From an uncultured Oscillospiraceae bacterium (lineage in GTDB: Bacteria; Bacillota; Clostridia; Oscillospirales; Oscillospiraceae): a stretch of 49,094 bases of DNA. Location: positions 1-49,094 of the forward strand of contig CANQUE010000012.1 of the NCBI GenBank assembly GCA_947626905.1, given 5' to 3'. The notes below the pieces were generated by a model, which was not told where the DNA came from, did not search any database, and worked only from the letters and a program-made list of their open reading frames with translations. A program made the position numbers and the translations under genes. Positions 33,806-42,161 of the stretch are shown in pieces. Each line of letters opens with the position of its first letter. The first letter of the stretch is position 1.

Positions 33806-34566
33806 AGCCCCTGCACCCTCTTTCTCACCGCGGCCCCGAAGCTGAGGACCGCCAACCCGATCAGCTCCGCGATCACCAGCGCCGGGCCCCACCGGCCCAT
33901 GGCCCATTCCGCGCCCGGTGACAGCCACGCCTTGGGATAGACCACATAGAGCGAGGTGAAATACCGCTCGCAAAGGATGATGAGCACATAGTAGAAGATG
34001 AACGGCGCGGCATAGGCGATGTACCGGCTGGCCATGAAGGCGCTCATGGCCAGGCCGAACAGGGACCAGAACCCCCCGGACAGGAAGATGAGCCCGCAGT
34101 TGCGCAAAAGGGTCATGGCGTGCTCCGGCGCCGGCGTGTCCGGGGCCAGGGGCCCCTCCAGAGGCCCGAACAGCGCCGCCGCCAGGCCATAGGCCAGCCA
34201 CAGCCCCAGCACGATCACCGCCCCGCCGGACACCAGGCACCCCGCCGCCTTGCCCAGGATATACCCCCGCTGGCTGGTGCGGTGGATGTACAGCTTCAAA
34301 AAGCCCGTTTTCACGTCGTCCACGAAGCTGGCCGCGTAGGGCAGCGCGCACACGATGGGCAGGCACACGGTGAGCCCGTCCCCCTCCAGGGCCTTCAGGA
34401 TGAAGTCCCCGTGATAGCCGTACGCCAGCGGCTCCTCCGACCGGAATGCCTCCGTCACCCCGTCCATGGAGGTGAGGAACACCACCGCGGCGATGAACGC
34501 CGCGCCCAGCCAGAAGCGGGCGGAGCATACGCTCTGCCGGATGCCGGTCCTGATGGCGTGTTTCAT
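33802..34566 (-). CDS. ABC-2 type permease subunit, first gene of operon
   Basis: The 254-aa membrane protein has about six TM helices; start MKHAIRTGIRQSVCSARFW with an amphipathic N-terminus typical of ABC-2 permeases and the motif FVDDVKTGFLKLYIHRTSQRGYILGK (given in parts: DDVKTGFLKLY, RGYILGK) at the cytoplasmic loop. GGAGGG lies before the ATG. It leads the six-gene run 34566-28930 in which every junction is overlapping or under 20 bases. Confidence 0.82.
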   Translation of the reverse strand: MKHAIRTGIRQSVCSARFWLGAAFIAAVVFLTSMDGVTEAFRSEEPLAYGYHGDFILKALEGDGLTVCLPIVCALPYAASFVDDVKTGFLKLYIHRTSQRGYILGKAAGCLVSGGAVIVLGLWLAYGLAAALFGPLEGPLAPDTPAPEHAMTLLRNCGLIFLSGGFWSLFGLAMSAFMASRYIAYAAPFIFYYVLIILCERYFTSLYVVYPKAWLSPGAEWAMGRWGPALVIAELIGLAVLSFGAAVRKRVQGL

Positions 34567-34591
34567 GCCGCCCTCCTAAATGTAGCGATGC

Positions 34592-34616
34592 CCCTGCCCT
34601 GAAAGCCAGGGCAGGG
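34592..34616 (-). promoter_or_regulatory. Leader hairpin before the six-gene ABC operon
   Basis: CCCTGCCCTG (34592-34601) pairs perfectly with 34607-34616, about 25 bases before the first ATG. It has no U run. The rest of 34567-34723 is AT-rich; I could not fix a promoter with confidence. Confidence 0.4.
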
Positions 34617-34723
34617 ATAACTATTGAGGTCCACGGTTTCGATAACTTATGATGCTTTGTTAACCTTAATAATAGCGTTTATGCTTTTTCCTGATTTAGC
34701 TTAGGTTCCGGCTTAACAGGGGT

Positions 34724-35740
34724 TCAGGCATTCTCTGCCAACTCTTGAGAATCAGTAAGCAAATCATCGTTATATCTCAGATGCTTCAAGTAGAGTAAAC
34801 AAAGCTCTATAGATATACGAATTGCGAATTCTGAAAAGACCTCATTCTTCATGTTGTATCGCAAGTTGTTGACAACATCTTTCTTAGTTGTAAATGGTTT
34901 TGAATACGAGGCAAGTGTAACAATATACCGAATGTACGTTTTATCCTCTTTTTTGATAGTTCCCTTATAGCATGCGATTGATCCCAAAAGATGTCCTTTT
35001 GAATCTCTTTCATCGAAATCATCAGGGATGTAGTGTCCTTCTGCCATGGCCCGTTCTTTGCTGTTAAAAAAAGCAATCGTGCTTCGATTTCTCAACAAGT
35101 ACTGGAAAGTTGATATATTTTGCTTTCTTTTGCTTTTCGCAAGTAGTTCATCAAAACATAGACCATGTTCCTCTGTGGCCCAGTGCCAATCATCGCTTTC
35201 CAGAGGAAACTGATAGGCAATACTTATGTATAAATCCCGATTATTCCAACGAGTAGTATCATCCTGTAGGAGATAATACAGGCATTGTACCATTTCTTTG
35301 GCGATGCCTTCTAACTGCTTTTGGGGATTACTGATGATATTAGGGGGAGATTCGGTTCGCTCTGTTTTTACACTATGAATTTTGTCTACCAGGGTGTTGT
35401 ATTTGCTTATACATACGCTATCGATTGATGTTTTTATAGTGTTAAGTAGGGCATAGCCAGCGACTTCTGGTGGGTTAACGCGACGCAGATCTTCGTATCG
35501 TTTTGAAACCTCGCTCACAAATGCTAGTACCGTAAGTAGTGCAGTGATTAACCAACCCCATACCGTCAGACTTCTATTTGACTGATCCAAAGAAACGAGA
35601 CCCAGTTTTTCTCCTAGATAGGAAAGAATCAAAGAATACCATAGGACAGATAAGCGCACTACAATGAGAGAAATGACCCAATGTTTTGACTGTTGCTCCT
35701 CAAACCACTTGAAAAATCTGTTATTTTTTATTTGTGGCAT
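34724..35740 (-). CDS. AT-rich two-TM protein with GAF-like C-terminal domain, function unknown
   Basis: The ATG at 35740 has GGAG 8 bases upstream; a GTG at 35755 is in frame. The 338-aa product has two TM helices (about 23-42 and 60-77), a helical stretch and a C-terminal alpha/beta domain (about 160-330; LGSIACYKGTI, YIRYIVTLASYSKPF, FAIRISIELCLLYL) that looks like a GAF-type ligand-sensing fold. I do not recognise a named family. Base composition is far lower in GC than genes on either side, which suggests recent acquisition. It sits alone between two ABC operons and overlaps a small upstream ORF. Membrane-anchored sensors or effectors of defence systems have this layout, but nothing in the sequence proves it. 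Confidence 0.7.
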   Translation of the reverse strand: MPQIKNNRFFKWFEEQQSKHWVISLIVVRLSVLWYSLILSYLGEKLGLVSLDQSNRSLTVWGWLITALLTVLAFVSEVSKRYEDLRRVNPPEVAGYALLNTIKTSIDSVCISKYNTLVDKIHSVKTERTESPPNIISNPQKQLEGIAKEMVQCLYYLLQDDTTRWNNRDLYISIAYQFPLESDDWHWATEEHGLCFDELLAKSKRKQNISTFQYLLRNRSTIAFFNSKERAMAEGHYIPDDFDERDSKGHLLGSIACYKGTIKKEDKTYIRYIVTLASYSKPFTTKKDVVNNLRYNMKNEVFSEFAIRISIELCLLYLKHLRYNDDLLTDSQELAENA

Positions 35741-35894
35741 ATTGCCTACTCCCACGAATTTGGTTATATTTTGTAACGCTTAGAATTGGACATGTTGATG
35801 CTTGGTTTGCTTTTTTACAGATAACCATTCTGTATTTGTGTTGCCCTAGTAAAGATGTTCGGGCTTTTTGGAATTCTATCTCTTTTGTGTTCAA
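35721..35894 (-). CDS. Small 57-codon ORF with TTG start, coupled to the two-TM gene
   Basis: A perfect AGGAGG stands 7 bases before a TTG at 35892-35894. The frame reads LNTKEIEFQKARTSLLGQ at its start, runs 57 codons and ends with TAA at 35721-35723, overlapping the next gene's ATG by 20 bases. A stop codon lies just upstream in frame. Product is Lys/Gln/Thr-rich and soluble, and resembles nothing I know. The strong ribosome site and coupling support it as a real gene or leader peptide; the non-ATG start is the weak point. Confidence 0.45.
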   Translation of the reverse strand: MNTKEIEFQKARTSLLGQHKYRMVICKKANQASTCPILSVTKYNQIRGSRQYATNKK

Positions 35895-35938
35895 TATTTA
35901 GCCTCCTAATCAATAATTATTTAGATTGGTTTGGGCGC

Positions 35939-38131
35939 TTATCTGCTTTTCTCGGTGACCTTGTCCGGCTGGCGGACCGTCTGCCAGTACCGGGCCATTG
36001 CCGCCGACGCGGCGCCGGCGATGGCGGCTGCGATAAACGGACTGGGCCGGGAGAACACCGGTACGCTTTCCAGCGGCAGCAGAAAGCAGAGTCGTGCCAG
36101 CGCGTCGGAACCGATACCCGCCAGCGCCGCAGGGACAACGATCAGGCCCACACAGGCCAGCATCGCGTCCCGGCTGCGACGGGACAGACCGGAGATGAAC
36201 AGGCACAGCTGCCCCACTGCCAGTACTACCATCAACCGCAGGCCATAGTGCCGCGCCAGCGTCGCCCATATCGGCACAGCGGACCGGGAGCCCTGGAAGG
36301 TGTCCATGTTGCAGCTCAGCCCCAGACTGCTAGTGGGCGCTGAAAGGCATGTAAGCGGGCCGTTGGCCCGGACGATGAGCAGCATCTCCGCTCCGTAGAC
36401 CATAGCCCACACCAGCGCGGCCAAAAGTGTTGCCAGCGCCGCCTTTCGCTGCCACAGCTTTTTCCGCCCGCCGGGCGCGGCGAAAAGAAGCGGCCTCACC
36501 TGGGCTTCATTTTCCTGGGCGGCGATAGGAGACACCAGCAGCGTCAGCACCAGCAGCACCAGCAGGGCGTTTGTCCCATGGCGGCCCGCATCGTCCTGGC
36601 TCCACACGGCGTCATAAGGCCCCGAAGGGATGAGCCACGCGCCCTCCGGCGCTTGGGAGAGCTTGCCTATGAGGCGGGTCAGGGAGCCAGCGCGGTCACC
36701 CCCCGTGCAGGCTGTCAGTTCTGCTTCCAAGGAAGTAAGGGTGTCATCCGTGATGGGCCCGGCATATAGCTGCTCGTAGTACTGGTCATACATATCCAGT
36801 GGGTCATACCGGCGCTCCGGCGCTTCTGCCCGGGTCAGCACCAGGACCAGAAGCGCAAGCACCAGTATGCCTCTGCGGCGGATCAGGAGCTTCTCGGCTT
36901 CCAGAGCCAGGAGCCTGCCCCGGGTCATGTACGGATCGATCCTGCGCCGCAGCCGGTCGGCGAAGCGGAGCAGCCGGTTCACCGGCGATACGGGGTGTTT
37001 GAAACGGGCAGCGGCCAGGCACACGCCGGACGCGGCGGCGCACATTGCCGGTAGAAGCGCCAGCACCAGGTCGCGGCCGCTGATGAGCGTGCCAAAAATG
37101 TTCAGATTCAAATACTGCTGAAACACCTGGATATAATCTACATAACTGAACAGGTTGCAGTACCGCAGTATGGCGAAAGCGGAAGCGGGGGGGATGGCGG
37201 TGCAGGCATACTCTACGGCCAGCAGCAGTCCCGCCCCACAGAGCGCCAGGCCCAGATCGGCCACCATGCTCATCACCGCCCAGAGCGCCAGCCCGATGAA
37301 GAATGTGCCCGCCGCCTTGACCGCCAGGTAGAGCATCCAAAACTGTCCTATGGTCAGGGGGAGGGGGACATTTTGGAACATGGGAATGGATTGCAGGAGC
37401 CGTCCCCACTCGTCCAGCCCGCCGTAGAGCCATGCCGACAGCAGGATCTTCGGCCCTAGCACGGCGGCAGTGCCGATGACCGAGCCAGCCAGCAGGATCC
37501 CGATCCGCCGGACAGCCAACCGGACCCGGCCGCAGGGAGCGGCGTAGATCACCGGCCATAGCCCCGCCCGGCGCTCCGCCATGAACGCGGCGCAGATGAC
37601 GACTGCCAGCAGCAGGATGCTGTAATCTGCCCATCGGTCTGCGAATACGTCTGTCACCGCCATATCATGGCCGAAGGTGACGGCGGCACCGCGCATGGAC
37701 GCAAAGTCCTTCGCTGTCTTGACGGCGTTTTTATAGCCGAAGCTGTCCGGATCGGCGAACAGGCTCACGCCCTGGAGCTTCTCTGCGTCCGCCTCGATGC
37801 GGCCCAGATACGGCCCGTAGGAGATGAGGTACAAAAACTGTGGTTCGATGGACCGAATGACGTTGGATCTATATATATCGCCGCCGCTGTCCCAGGTGCC
37901 ATCGCGGATGGACTGGGAAACGCTCTCCAAATAATCCTCGCAGGCAGCGGCGCCCGCCTCCCAGCTGAGGCCGCTAAGCTCGTCCACATTCCGGACATAG
38001 CTGGCTGCCTCTACGCCGAATTGACCGTAGGAACCCCCATGCTGGTAATAGAAGAAAAAGGCGTTCAGTATGACGAGAAGGGTCAGCGCGGACAAAAACG
38101 CCTTGCCCAGCAACACGCGTTTCCACTCCAT
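35939..38131 (-). CDS. Large ABC-2-type permease, two repeated halves
   Basis: The 730-aa membrane protein has an N-terminal TM (about 12-30), an extracytoplasmic loop of about 140 residues, and a block of six TM helices (about 170-390). A second half (from about 410, GILVLALLVLVL) repeats the pattern TM - external loop (SLEAELTACTGGDRAGSLTR) - TM block. This two-half design resembles permeases of bacteriocin or antimicrobial-peptide export and self-immunity systems. It starts right after the ATPase stop, with one base between. GC is somewhat below the sugar locus. Substrate is unknown. Confidence 0.8.
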   Translation of the reverse strand: MEWKRVLLGKAFLSALTLLVILNAFFFYYQHGGSYGQFGVEAASYVRNVDELSGLSWEAGAAACEDYLESVSQSIRDGTWDSGGDIYRSNVIRSIEPQFLYLISYGPYLGRIEADAEKLQGVSLFADPDSFGYKNAVKTAKDFASMRGAAVTFGHDMAVTDVFADRWADYSILLLAVVICAAFMAERRAGLWPVIYAAPCGRVRLAVRRIGILLAGSVIGTAAVLGPKILLSAWLYGGLDEWGRLLQSIPMFQNVPLPLTIGQFWMLYLAVKAAGTFFIGLALWAVMSMVADLGLALCGAGLLLAVEYACTAIPPASAFAILRYCNLFSYVDYIQVFQQYLNLNIFGTLISGRDLVLALLPAMCAAASGVCLAAARFKHPVSPVNRLLRFADRLRRRIDPYMTRGRLLALEAEKLLIRRRGILVLALLVLVLTRAEAPERRYDPLDMYDQYYEQLYAGPITDDTLTSLEAELTACTGGDRAGSLTRLIGKLSQAPEGAWLIPSGPYDAVWSQDDAGRHGTNALLVLLVLTLLVSPIAAQENEAQVRPLLFAAPGGRKKLWQRKAALATLLAALVWAMVYGAEMLLIVRANGPLTCLSAPTSSLGLSCNMDTFQGSRSAVPIWATLARHYGLRLMVVLAVGQLCLFISGLSRRSRDAMLACVGLIVVPAALAGIGSDALARLCFLLPLESVPVFSRPSPFIAAAIAGAASAAMARYWQTVRQPDKVTEKSR

Positions 38132-38132
38132 A

Positions 38133-38849
38133 TCAGTCCGCTCCCAGGTAGTACATGTATACGTCTTCCAGATCCTTTCCCGATGCCCGGGCGATCAGCT
38201 CCTCAGGCCTGCCGTGGGTCACCAGCGTTCCCTCCTTCATCAGCAGCACATCTTTGGCGATGGACTCGATGTCGGAAACGATGTGTGTGGTGAGGAAGAC
38301 GATCCTATCCTTTGCCAGATCGGAGATGTATTGCCGCAGCCGCAACCGCTCCTTAGGGTCCAGGCCCGCCGTGGGCTCGTCAAGGATTAGTACCTTCGGC
38401 TCTCCCAGCAGAGCTTGGGCCAGCATCACCCGCTGGCGCATGCCGCCAGAGAAGCCGCCCACTTTCCGATGGGCCGCTTCAGATAGATTCACCAGCTCCA
38501 GCAGATCTTCGATCTGCCTTCTGGCCTCTCTGGCGGGCAAGCCTTTGATCTGGGCCATGTACCGCAGGAACGCCCGAGCGGAAAAATCGGCGTACATCCC
38601 CTGCTCTTGAGGCATGTATCCCACCAGGGCCCGAAAGAAGGCACCCAGCGTCAGAATGTCCGTGCCGTTCCAAAGAATGTCCCCCTCATCCCGCTTCACA
38701 TTGTCGGTGATGAGGTTCATCAGGGTGCTCTTCCCCGCGCCGTTAGCCCCCAGTATGCCGTAGATGCCAGGCGTAAACGTATAAGAAAAACCATTCAGCG
38801 CGAGTTTGGCACCATATCGTTTGGTAAGGTTTTTTATCGTAAGCTCCAT
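38133..38849 (-). CDS. ABC exporter ATPase
   Basis: The 238-aa product has Walker A GANGAGKST near 35-42, signature SGGMRQRVMLAQALL near 130, Walker B VLILDEPTAGLD and switch His in LTTHIVSD. The LSGGM signature fits peptide and antibiotic exporters of the ABC-2 group. It is coupled to the 730-aa permease downstream and follows the lipoprotein gene by 12 bases. Confidence 0.9.
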   Translation of the reverse strand: MELTIKNLTKRYGAKLALNGFSYTFTPGIYGILGANGAGKSTLMNLITDNVKRDEGDILWNGTDILTLGAFFRALVGYMPQEQGMYADFSARAFLRYMAQIKGLPAREARRQIEDLLELVNLSEAAHRKVGGFSGGMRQRVMLAQALLGEPKVLILDEPTAGLDPKERLRLRQYISDLAKDRIVFLTTHIVSDIESIAKDVLLMKEGTLVTHGRPEELIARASGKDLEDVYMYYLGAD

Positions 38850-38861
38850 AGAAAGAACCTC

Positions 38862-40109
38862 TCACGCGCCCACGTCGATCTCTGTCCAGTCCACATCGGG
38901 CATATTGAACTCGCGGATCTCTATGTGCCCTGTGCCGAAATCAGCCTTGTCCACATAGTAGCGAGGGACGGAAGGGCTGCGGGGGCTGGCGCAGCAAAAG
39001 ATGAGCCGCTCCGGCGTTTCCCCGATGATGTAGTTGTCGTCGCCGCCAAAGGTCACCTCGCCCAGCGCTTCAAAGGCCCAGTTATAGAAATAATAGGTAA
39101 CGCACACTTCGCCGGTATCGGCGGCCAAACGCTCGTATCGCACTGCCAGATGATCTGGAAAACAGGTCAGCTTTATGCGTTCGCCCTCTGTCGGACGCAG
39201 ACCGGTATCCAGTACCGGTGTTTCCATCCCCGAGGCATACGTCAGGCGATAGACCACCCCGTCTTTTATGCTCCATGCCTCTTCCGCGCCGAAATAGCCA
39301 AAACTGCTGCCGTCTACATTGGCCAGATGTTCTGTTTCGTTGGTGTCTGGGTCCCATCGGTCAACCGAGCCGTCATATGTCAGCAAATAGGTATCCCCAT
39401 CCTGGAGAATTCCGCCGTCGTGGGGCAGGCGGATGAGGCGGTCTGCAGGGTCATTCAATTTCCGATAAAAGTTCATGTATACGTCGTCCCCGCTTGCGTC
39501 CAGTTTTTTTGCAGACACTGAGAGCACATCACCGTACAAAATGGGAGTGCCGGTGAATTGCAGGCCAGTTTCATCGGATTCTTGCTCTGCCAGGTCCAGT
39601 GCTACTGTCTGATTGCTACCGTCCAAATCCATCCGGGTCACCTTTGGCTTAAAAAACTCTGGTGTCCACGTCACGTAGAGATGAGCGTCGTTGTACCGAA
39701 TGCTCTGTCCGGCATGGAATACGGCGTTGCAGTCTTCATTATCATGGGAACAGTCTGGCCGGCCGCACAGCATGATGAGGGTATCTGAACCATGGTCGCC
39801 ATAGAAGACGATGCTGTCGGTACCCGACAAACTGCCGCTGCCCGACCAGACGCCGCTCAGGATATAGTAGCCGCTGTCCGTGCAATCGAACCCTCCGGCT
39901 ATCCCCCAAAGTCCTTGCCTAGCCAGGCCCATGCGACGATCCGGGATAGGGCCGTTTCCGGCAAGCCATGGATAATCAGGCGTTTTCTGCTCCGAGGACA
40001 GCGCTGCCGAGGTTTCGTCGGGTGCTTTCTCACCGTCGGCACAGGCGGAGAGAAGGACCGACAGCGCCAAGATCAATACCAGAAGATGCAGTATTCTTCT
40101 TCTTTTCAT
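38862..40109 (-). CDS. Lipoprotein of unknown function, probable beta-propeller
   Basis: The 415-aa product has lipobox LLSAC (Cys23). The rest shows repeated short strand pairs with Asp-Gly turns (YYILSGVWSGSG, LYVTWTPEFF, TYLLTYDGSVDRWDPDTNE, EAWSIKDGVVYRLTY) and a Cys-rich stretch LCGRPDCSHDNEDC near 113-126, as in lipoproteins of the DUF5050-like propeller type in Clostridia. GAGGAG precedes the ATG. It is first in the tight ABC gene group, so it probably serves the ATPase and permease as external subunit. Confidence 0.78.
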   Translation of the reverse strand: MKRRRILHLLVLILALSVLLSACADGEKAPDETSAALSSEQKTPDYPWLAGNGPIPDRRMGLARQGLWGIAGGFDCTDSGYYILSGVWSGSGSLSGTDSIVFYGDHGSDTLIMLCGRPDCSHDNEDCNAVFHAGQSIRYNDAHLYVTWTPEFFKPKVTRMDLDGSNQTVALDLAEQESDETGLQFTGTPILYGDVLSVSAKKLDASGDDVYMNFYRKLNDPADRLIRLPHDGGILQDGDTYLLTYDGSVDRWDPDTNETEHLANVDGSSFGYFGAEEAWSIKDGVVYRLTYASGMETPVLDTGLRPTEGERIKLTCFPDHLAVRYERLAADTGEVCVTYYFYNWAFEALGEVTFGGDDNYIIGETPERLIFCCASPRSPSVPRYYVDKADFGTGHIEIREFNMPDVDWTEIDVGA

Positions 40110-40144
40110 GGGAGGCTCCTCGCAAGAAATACCATACTATTAGG

Positions 40145-40172
40145 TGTGCGCCACCTAAGGTGGTGGCGCACA
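40145..40172 (-). terminator. Hairpin between the secreted-protein and lipoprotein genes
   Basis: A perfect 11-bp stem TGTGCGCCACC (40145-40155) with 40162-40172 and a TAAGGT loop. On the minus strand it is followed by CCTAATAG, without a U run, so it is either a weak terminator or an mRNA processing/stability element that would set different levels of the flanking genes. Confidence 0.5.
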
Positions 40173-40195
40173 AAGGACAGGAACTTTTATTAAGG

Positions 40196-40609
40196 TCAAG
40201 GCCGCGCTTCCAATGGACGGGTCGCTATACCCTGTACACTGCAGTTTGCGGTGGCGTAGGTAATCGTACCGTATGCATGTTCTTCAGATACGTAATTGTT
40301 CGCATGAACTGATAGGCCTGTCCCCGTGAGAAGATTTGACCCCGTGTTATAGTATATACCGGTATCAGTTTTAACAGTTGCTGTAACACTTGCATACAAG
40401 GTGGCATTGTGGGCGGTCGATAGAGCAGCAGAAGCGATAGTAGTGCTGACAAAAAGACTAGCGCTCCAGTTGATGGTCAGCCCCTCGTGAGTGATGGTGC
40501 CGCTGGTTGAGTCAGATCCCATTGTCAAAGCCGAGGCGGGAACGGACAATAGGGAAAAGGAAAAGACTAAAACCAAAACCAGTGTTAAAAATCGAAAGCT
40601 CCGTTTCAT
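40196..40609 (-). CDS. Small secreted Ser/Thr/Ala-rich protein
   Basis: The 137-aa product has a clear signal peptide (charged MKRSFR, hydrophobic core, cleavage after ASA near 28) and a mature part of about 109 residues rich in Ser, Thr, Ala and short beta strands (INWSASLFVSTTIASAAL, YASVTATVKTDTGIYY). One Cys only. AAGGAGG lies before the ATG. I do not recognise the family. Its place between an agr cassette and an ABC exporter suggests a quorum-controlled secreted factor, but Sec export alone would suffice. Confidence 0.75.
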   Translation of the reverse strand: MKRSFRFLTLVLVLVFSFSLLSVPASALTMGSDSTSGTITHEGLTINWSASLFVSTTIASAALSTAHNATLYASVTATVKTDTGIYYNTGSNLLTGTGLSVHANNYVSEEHAYGTITYATANCSVQGIATRPLEARP

Positions 40610-40725
40610 ATATAACCTCCTTATCTTATGTGTTTATACATTTTAGCTGTTTTTACTGCTGATGGGTAAAGTTACAGCGTGTGCAGTTGCTTGTTACCAG
40701 TTTTTTAAGAATATCTTGCATGTCC

Positions 40726-42072
40726 TCAATAGCCTAGATTCATGTCAATGATGGTGCCGTCTACGGCGTTGATGGTCACCAGGGGGATCGCCGGCGATGC
40801 CGACGTCATGCCGGCCGGTGTCCAGGAGAACGCGTAGGAGGGGACCAGATAAAACTCGCTGCTGTTGTCCCTGACGCGGATGCGGCTGTACCCCAGCTCT
40901 ACCCGATCCACAGTGACCTCTGCGTGCTCCTCCGCGGAGAAGCCCTTGGCGTCTAAAAGCCGCAGATAGGAGCATAGTTTTTCAAAAACCGTTTCAAACG
41001 GAAGAAGAACTGCTGTTTCCCCGTCAGGATCCACGTCCAGTGGCGCAGAGAACTCAAAAGCTGTCCAACTCTGGCCGCTCATTCTTATCCTGATGGAGGT
41101 GCCGTCATAGTTGATGGCATATGCGTTCTCTGGGTCAGAGGCCAGGAGTTCTGCGTTCAGAAGGGGGAGGCCATGAAAGACTGGTCGTGCATAAGCGTTC
41201 GCCGTATAGAGGCCCTGCTCTGACTGCCTGATCTCTAGCGAGGAAACCTCCCACTCCCCAAAGCCCAGGCTGTCCAGGATGGAACGGGCGCGGGCCATGC
41301 AATCGTCCGCCTCGAGCGGATGGGAGGAATAGAGCTCCTCGTCCGACTGGGAGATATCGTCCGCGTAGGCGTGGATGATGCTCTTCAGATAATCGCCCGT
41401 GCGGACGTATACATTGTATTTGTATTGGATGCCGTCGGATGCGGCCTTCGCCATGATGTTGTCCCACCCGTCGTCTTTCGCCGTTTCGTCATAATAGGAC
41501 GTGGGGTGGAAGATCCAGTCACAGGGCGTGTCTTGGACTGTGTCCGGCGCGTCGGGATACAGCTGCTCGTAGGTTTCGATCTGCTGCTCGTATATCTGTG
41601 TCACATAGGCGATGGCTTCTTCGTTTCCGTCATAGTATGTTTCCAGTGCCTCCCGATCGCCGAGAAGCGCCTTTAGCCTCAGGATCTCCTGTTCTATCTC
41701 CAGCTTGCTCATCTGGCGGGTGTTTTCATAGAAGGCGGTGCCGGGCAGCAGGGCCTGTGCGATCCGCTTGCCCTCCGTGGCAGTGAACAGATGTGGCGTG
41801 GCATGGAGGACGGGCAACTCTTCAGGCGTGGCGGCCGGCTCCAGCGAAACCGTGAACACCACGTCGCCTCCCGCGCTCGTCACCGTGTCGGACCAGACCC
41901 GGGCGGAACTCTCCGTCTGGGGCGCGTCCTTGTTTTCCGCGGCGGCGGCCGCCGGCGCTGTCTGGGCGTCCTCCCCCGTCTTGCTCGTGACATACGCCTT
42001 CTGGGGCGTGGCCTGACAGGCGCACGATAGGCAGAGGATCGTGACGGCTGCAGCGATGATCCGTCTATACAC
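40726..42072 (-). CDS. Lipoprotein, DUF6034-like
   Basis: GTG start at 42072 with AGAGGT 7 bases upstream. The 448-aa product has a hydrophobic leader with a Cys cluster (LCLSCAC, 13-19) fitting a lipoprotein, an Ala-rich linker, a coiled Glu-rich part (about 115-160, KLEIEQEILRLKALLGD) and a C-terminal domain ending IPLVTINAVDGTIIDMNLGY-like strands, the signature closing strand of DUF6034/YycI-type folds. I am not certain of the DUF number. Function unknown; probably an envelope-attached regulatory or sensory protein. Lies between the secreted protein and the broken peptidoglycan-binding gene. Confidence 0.72.
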   Translation of the reverse strand: MYRRIIAAAVTILCLSCACQATPQKAYVTSKTGEDAQTAPAAAAAENKDAPQTESSARVWSDTVTSAGGDVVFTVSLEPAATPEELPVLHATPHLFTATEGKRIAQALLPGTAFYENTRQMSKLEIEQEILRLKALLGDREALETYYDGNEEAIAYVTQIYEQQIETYEQLYPDAPDTVQDTPCDWIFHPTSYYDETAKDDGWDNIMAKAASDGIQYKYNVYVRTGDYLKSIIHAYADDISQSDEELYSSHPLEADDCMARARSILDSLGFGEWEVSSLEIRQSEQGLYTANAYARPVFHGLPLLNAELLASDPENAYAINYDGTSIRIRMSGQSWTAFEFSAPLDVDPDGETAVLLPFETVFEKLCSYLRLLDAKGFSAEEHAEVTVDRVELGYSRIRVRDNSSEFYLVPSYAFSWTPAGMTSASPAIPLVTINAVDGTIIDMNLGY

Positions 42073-42161
42073 GGGTCGTACCTCTTTTCGCTTCGCTCAC
42101 TAGTATGCGGATGCTAAAACGGCATTCCATCAGATAAGTGCTTTAAACTACCAGATAACCG

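Noticed and set aside
35855-36343. Plus-strand frame starting MFGLFGILSLLCSIFSLL, looking like a TM leader
   Set aside because: Only the first 30 residues look hydrophobic because the intergenic DNA is T-rich; the rest is antisense of the permease C-terminus.
36598-38390. Plus-strand frames opposite the exporter permease and ATPase
   Set aside because: No motifs and no ribosome sites; the minus-strand genes have complete ABC signatures.
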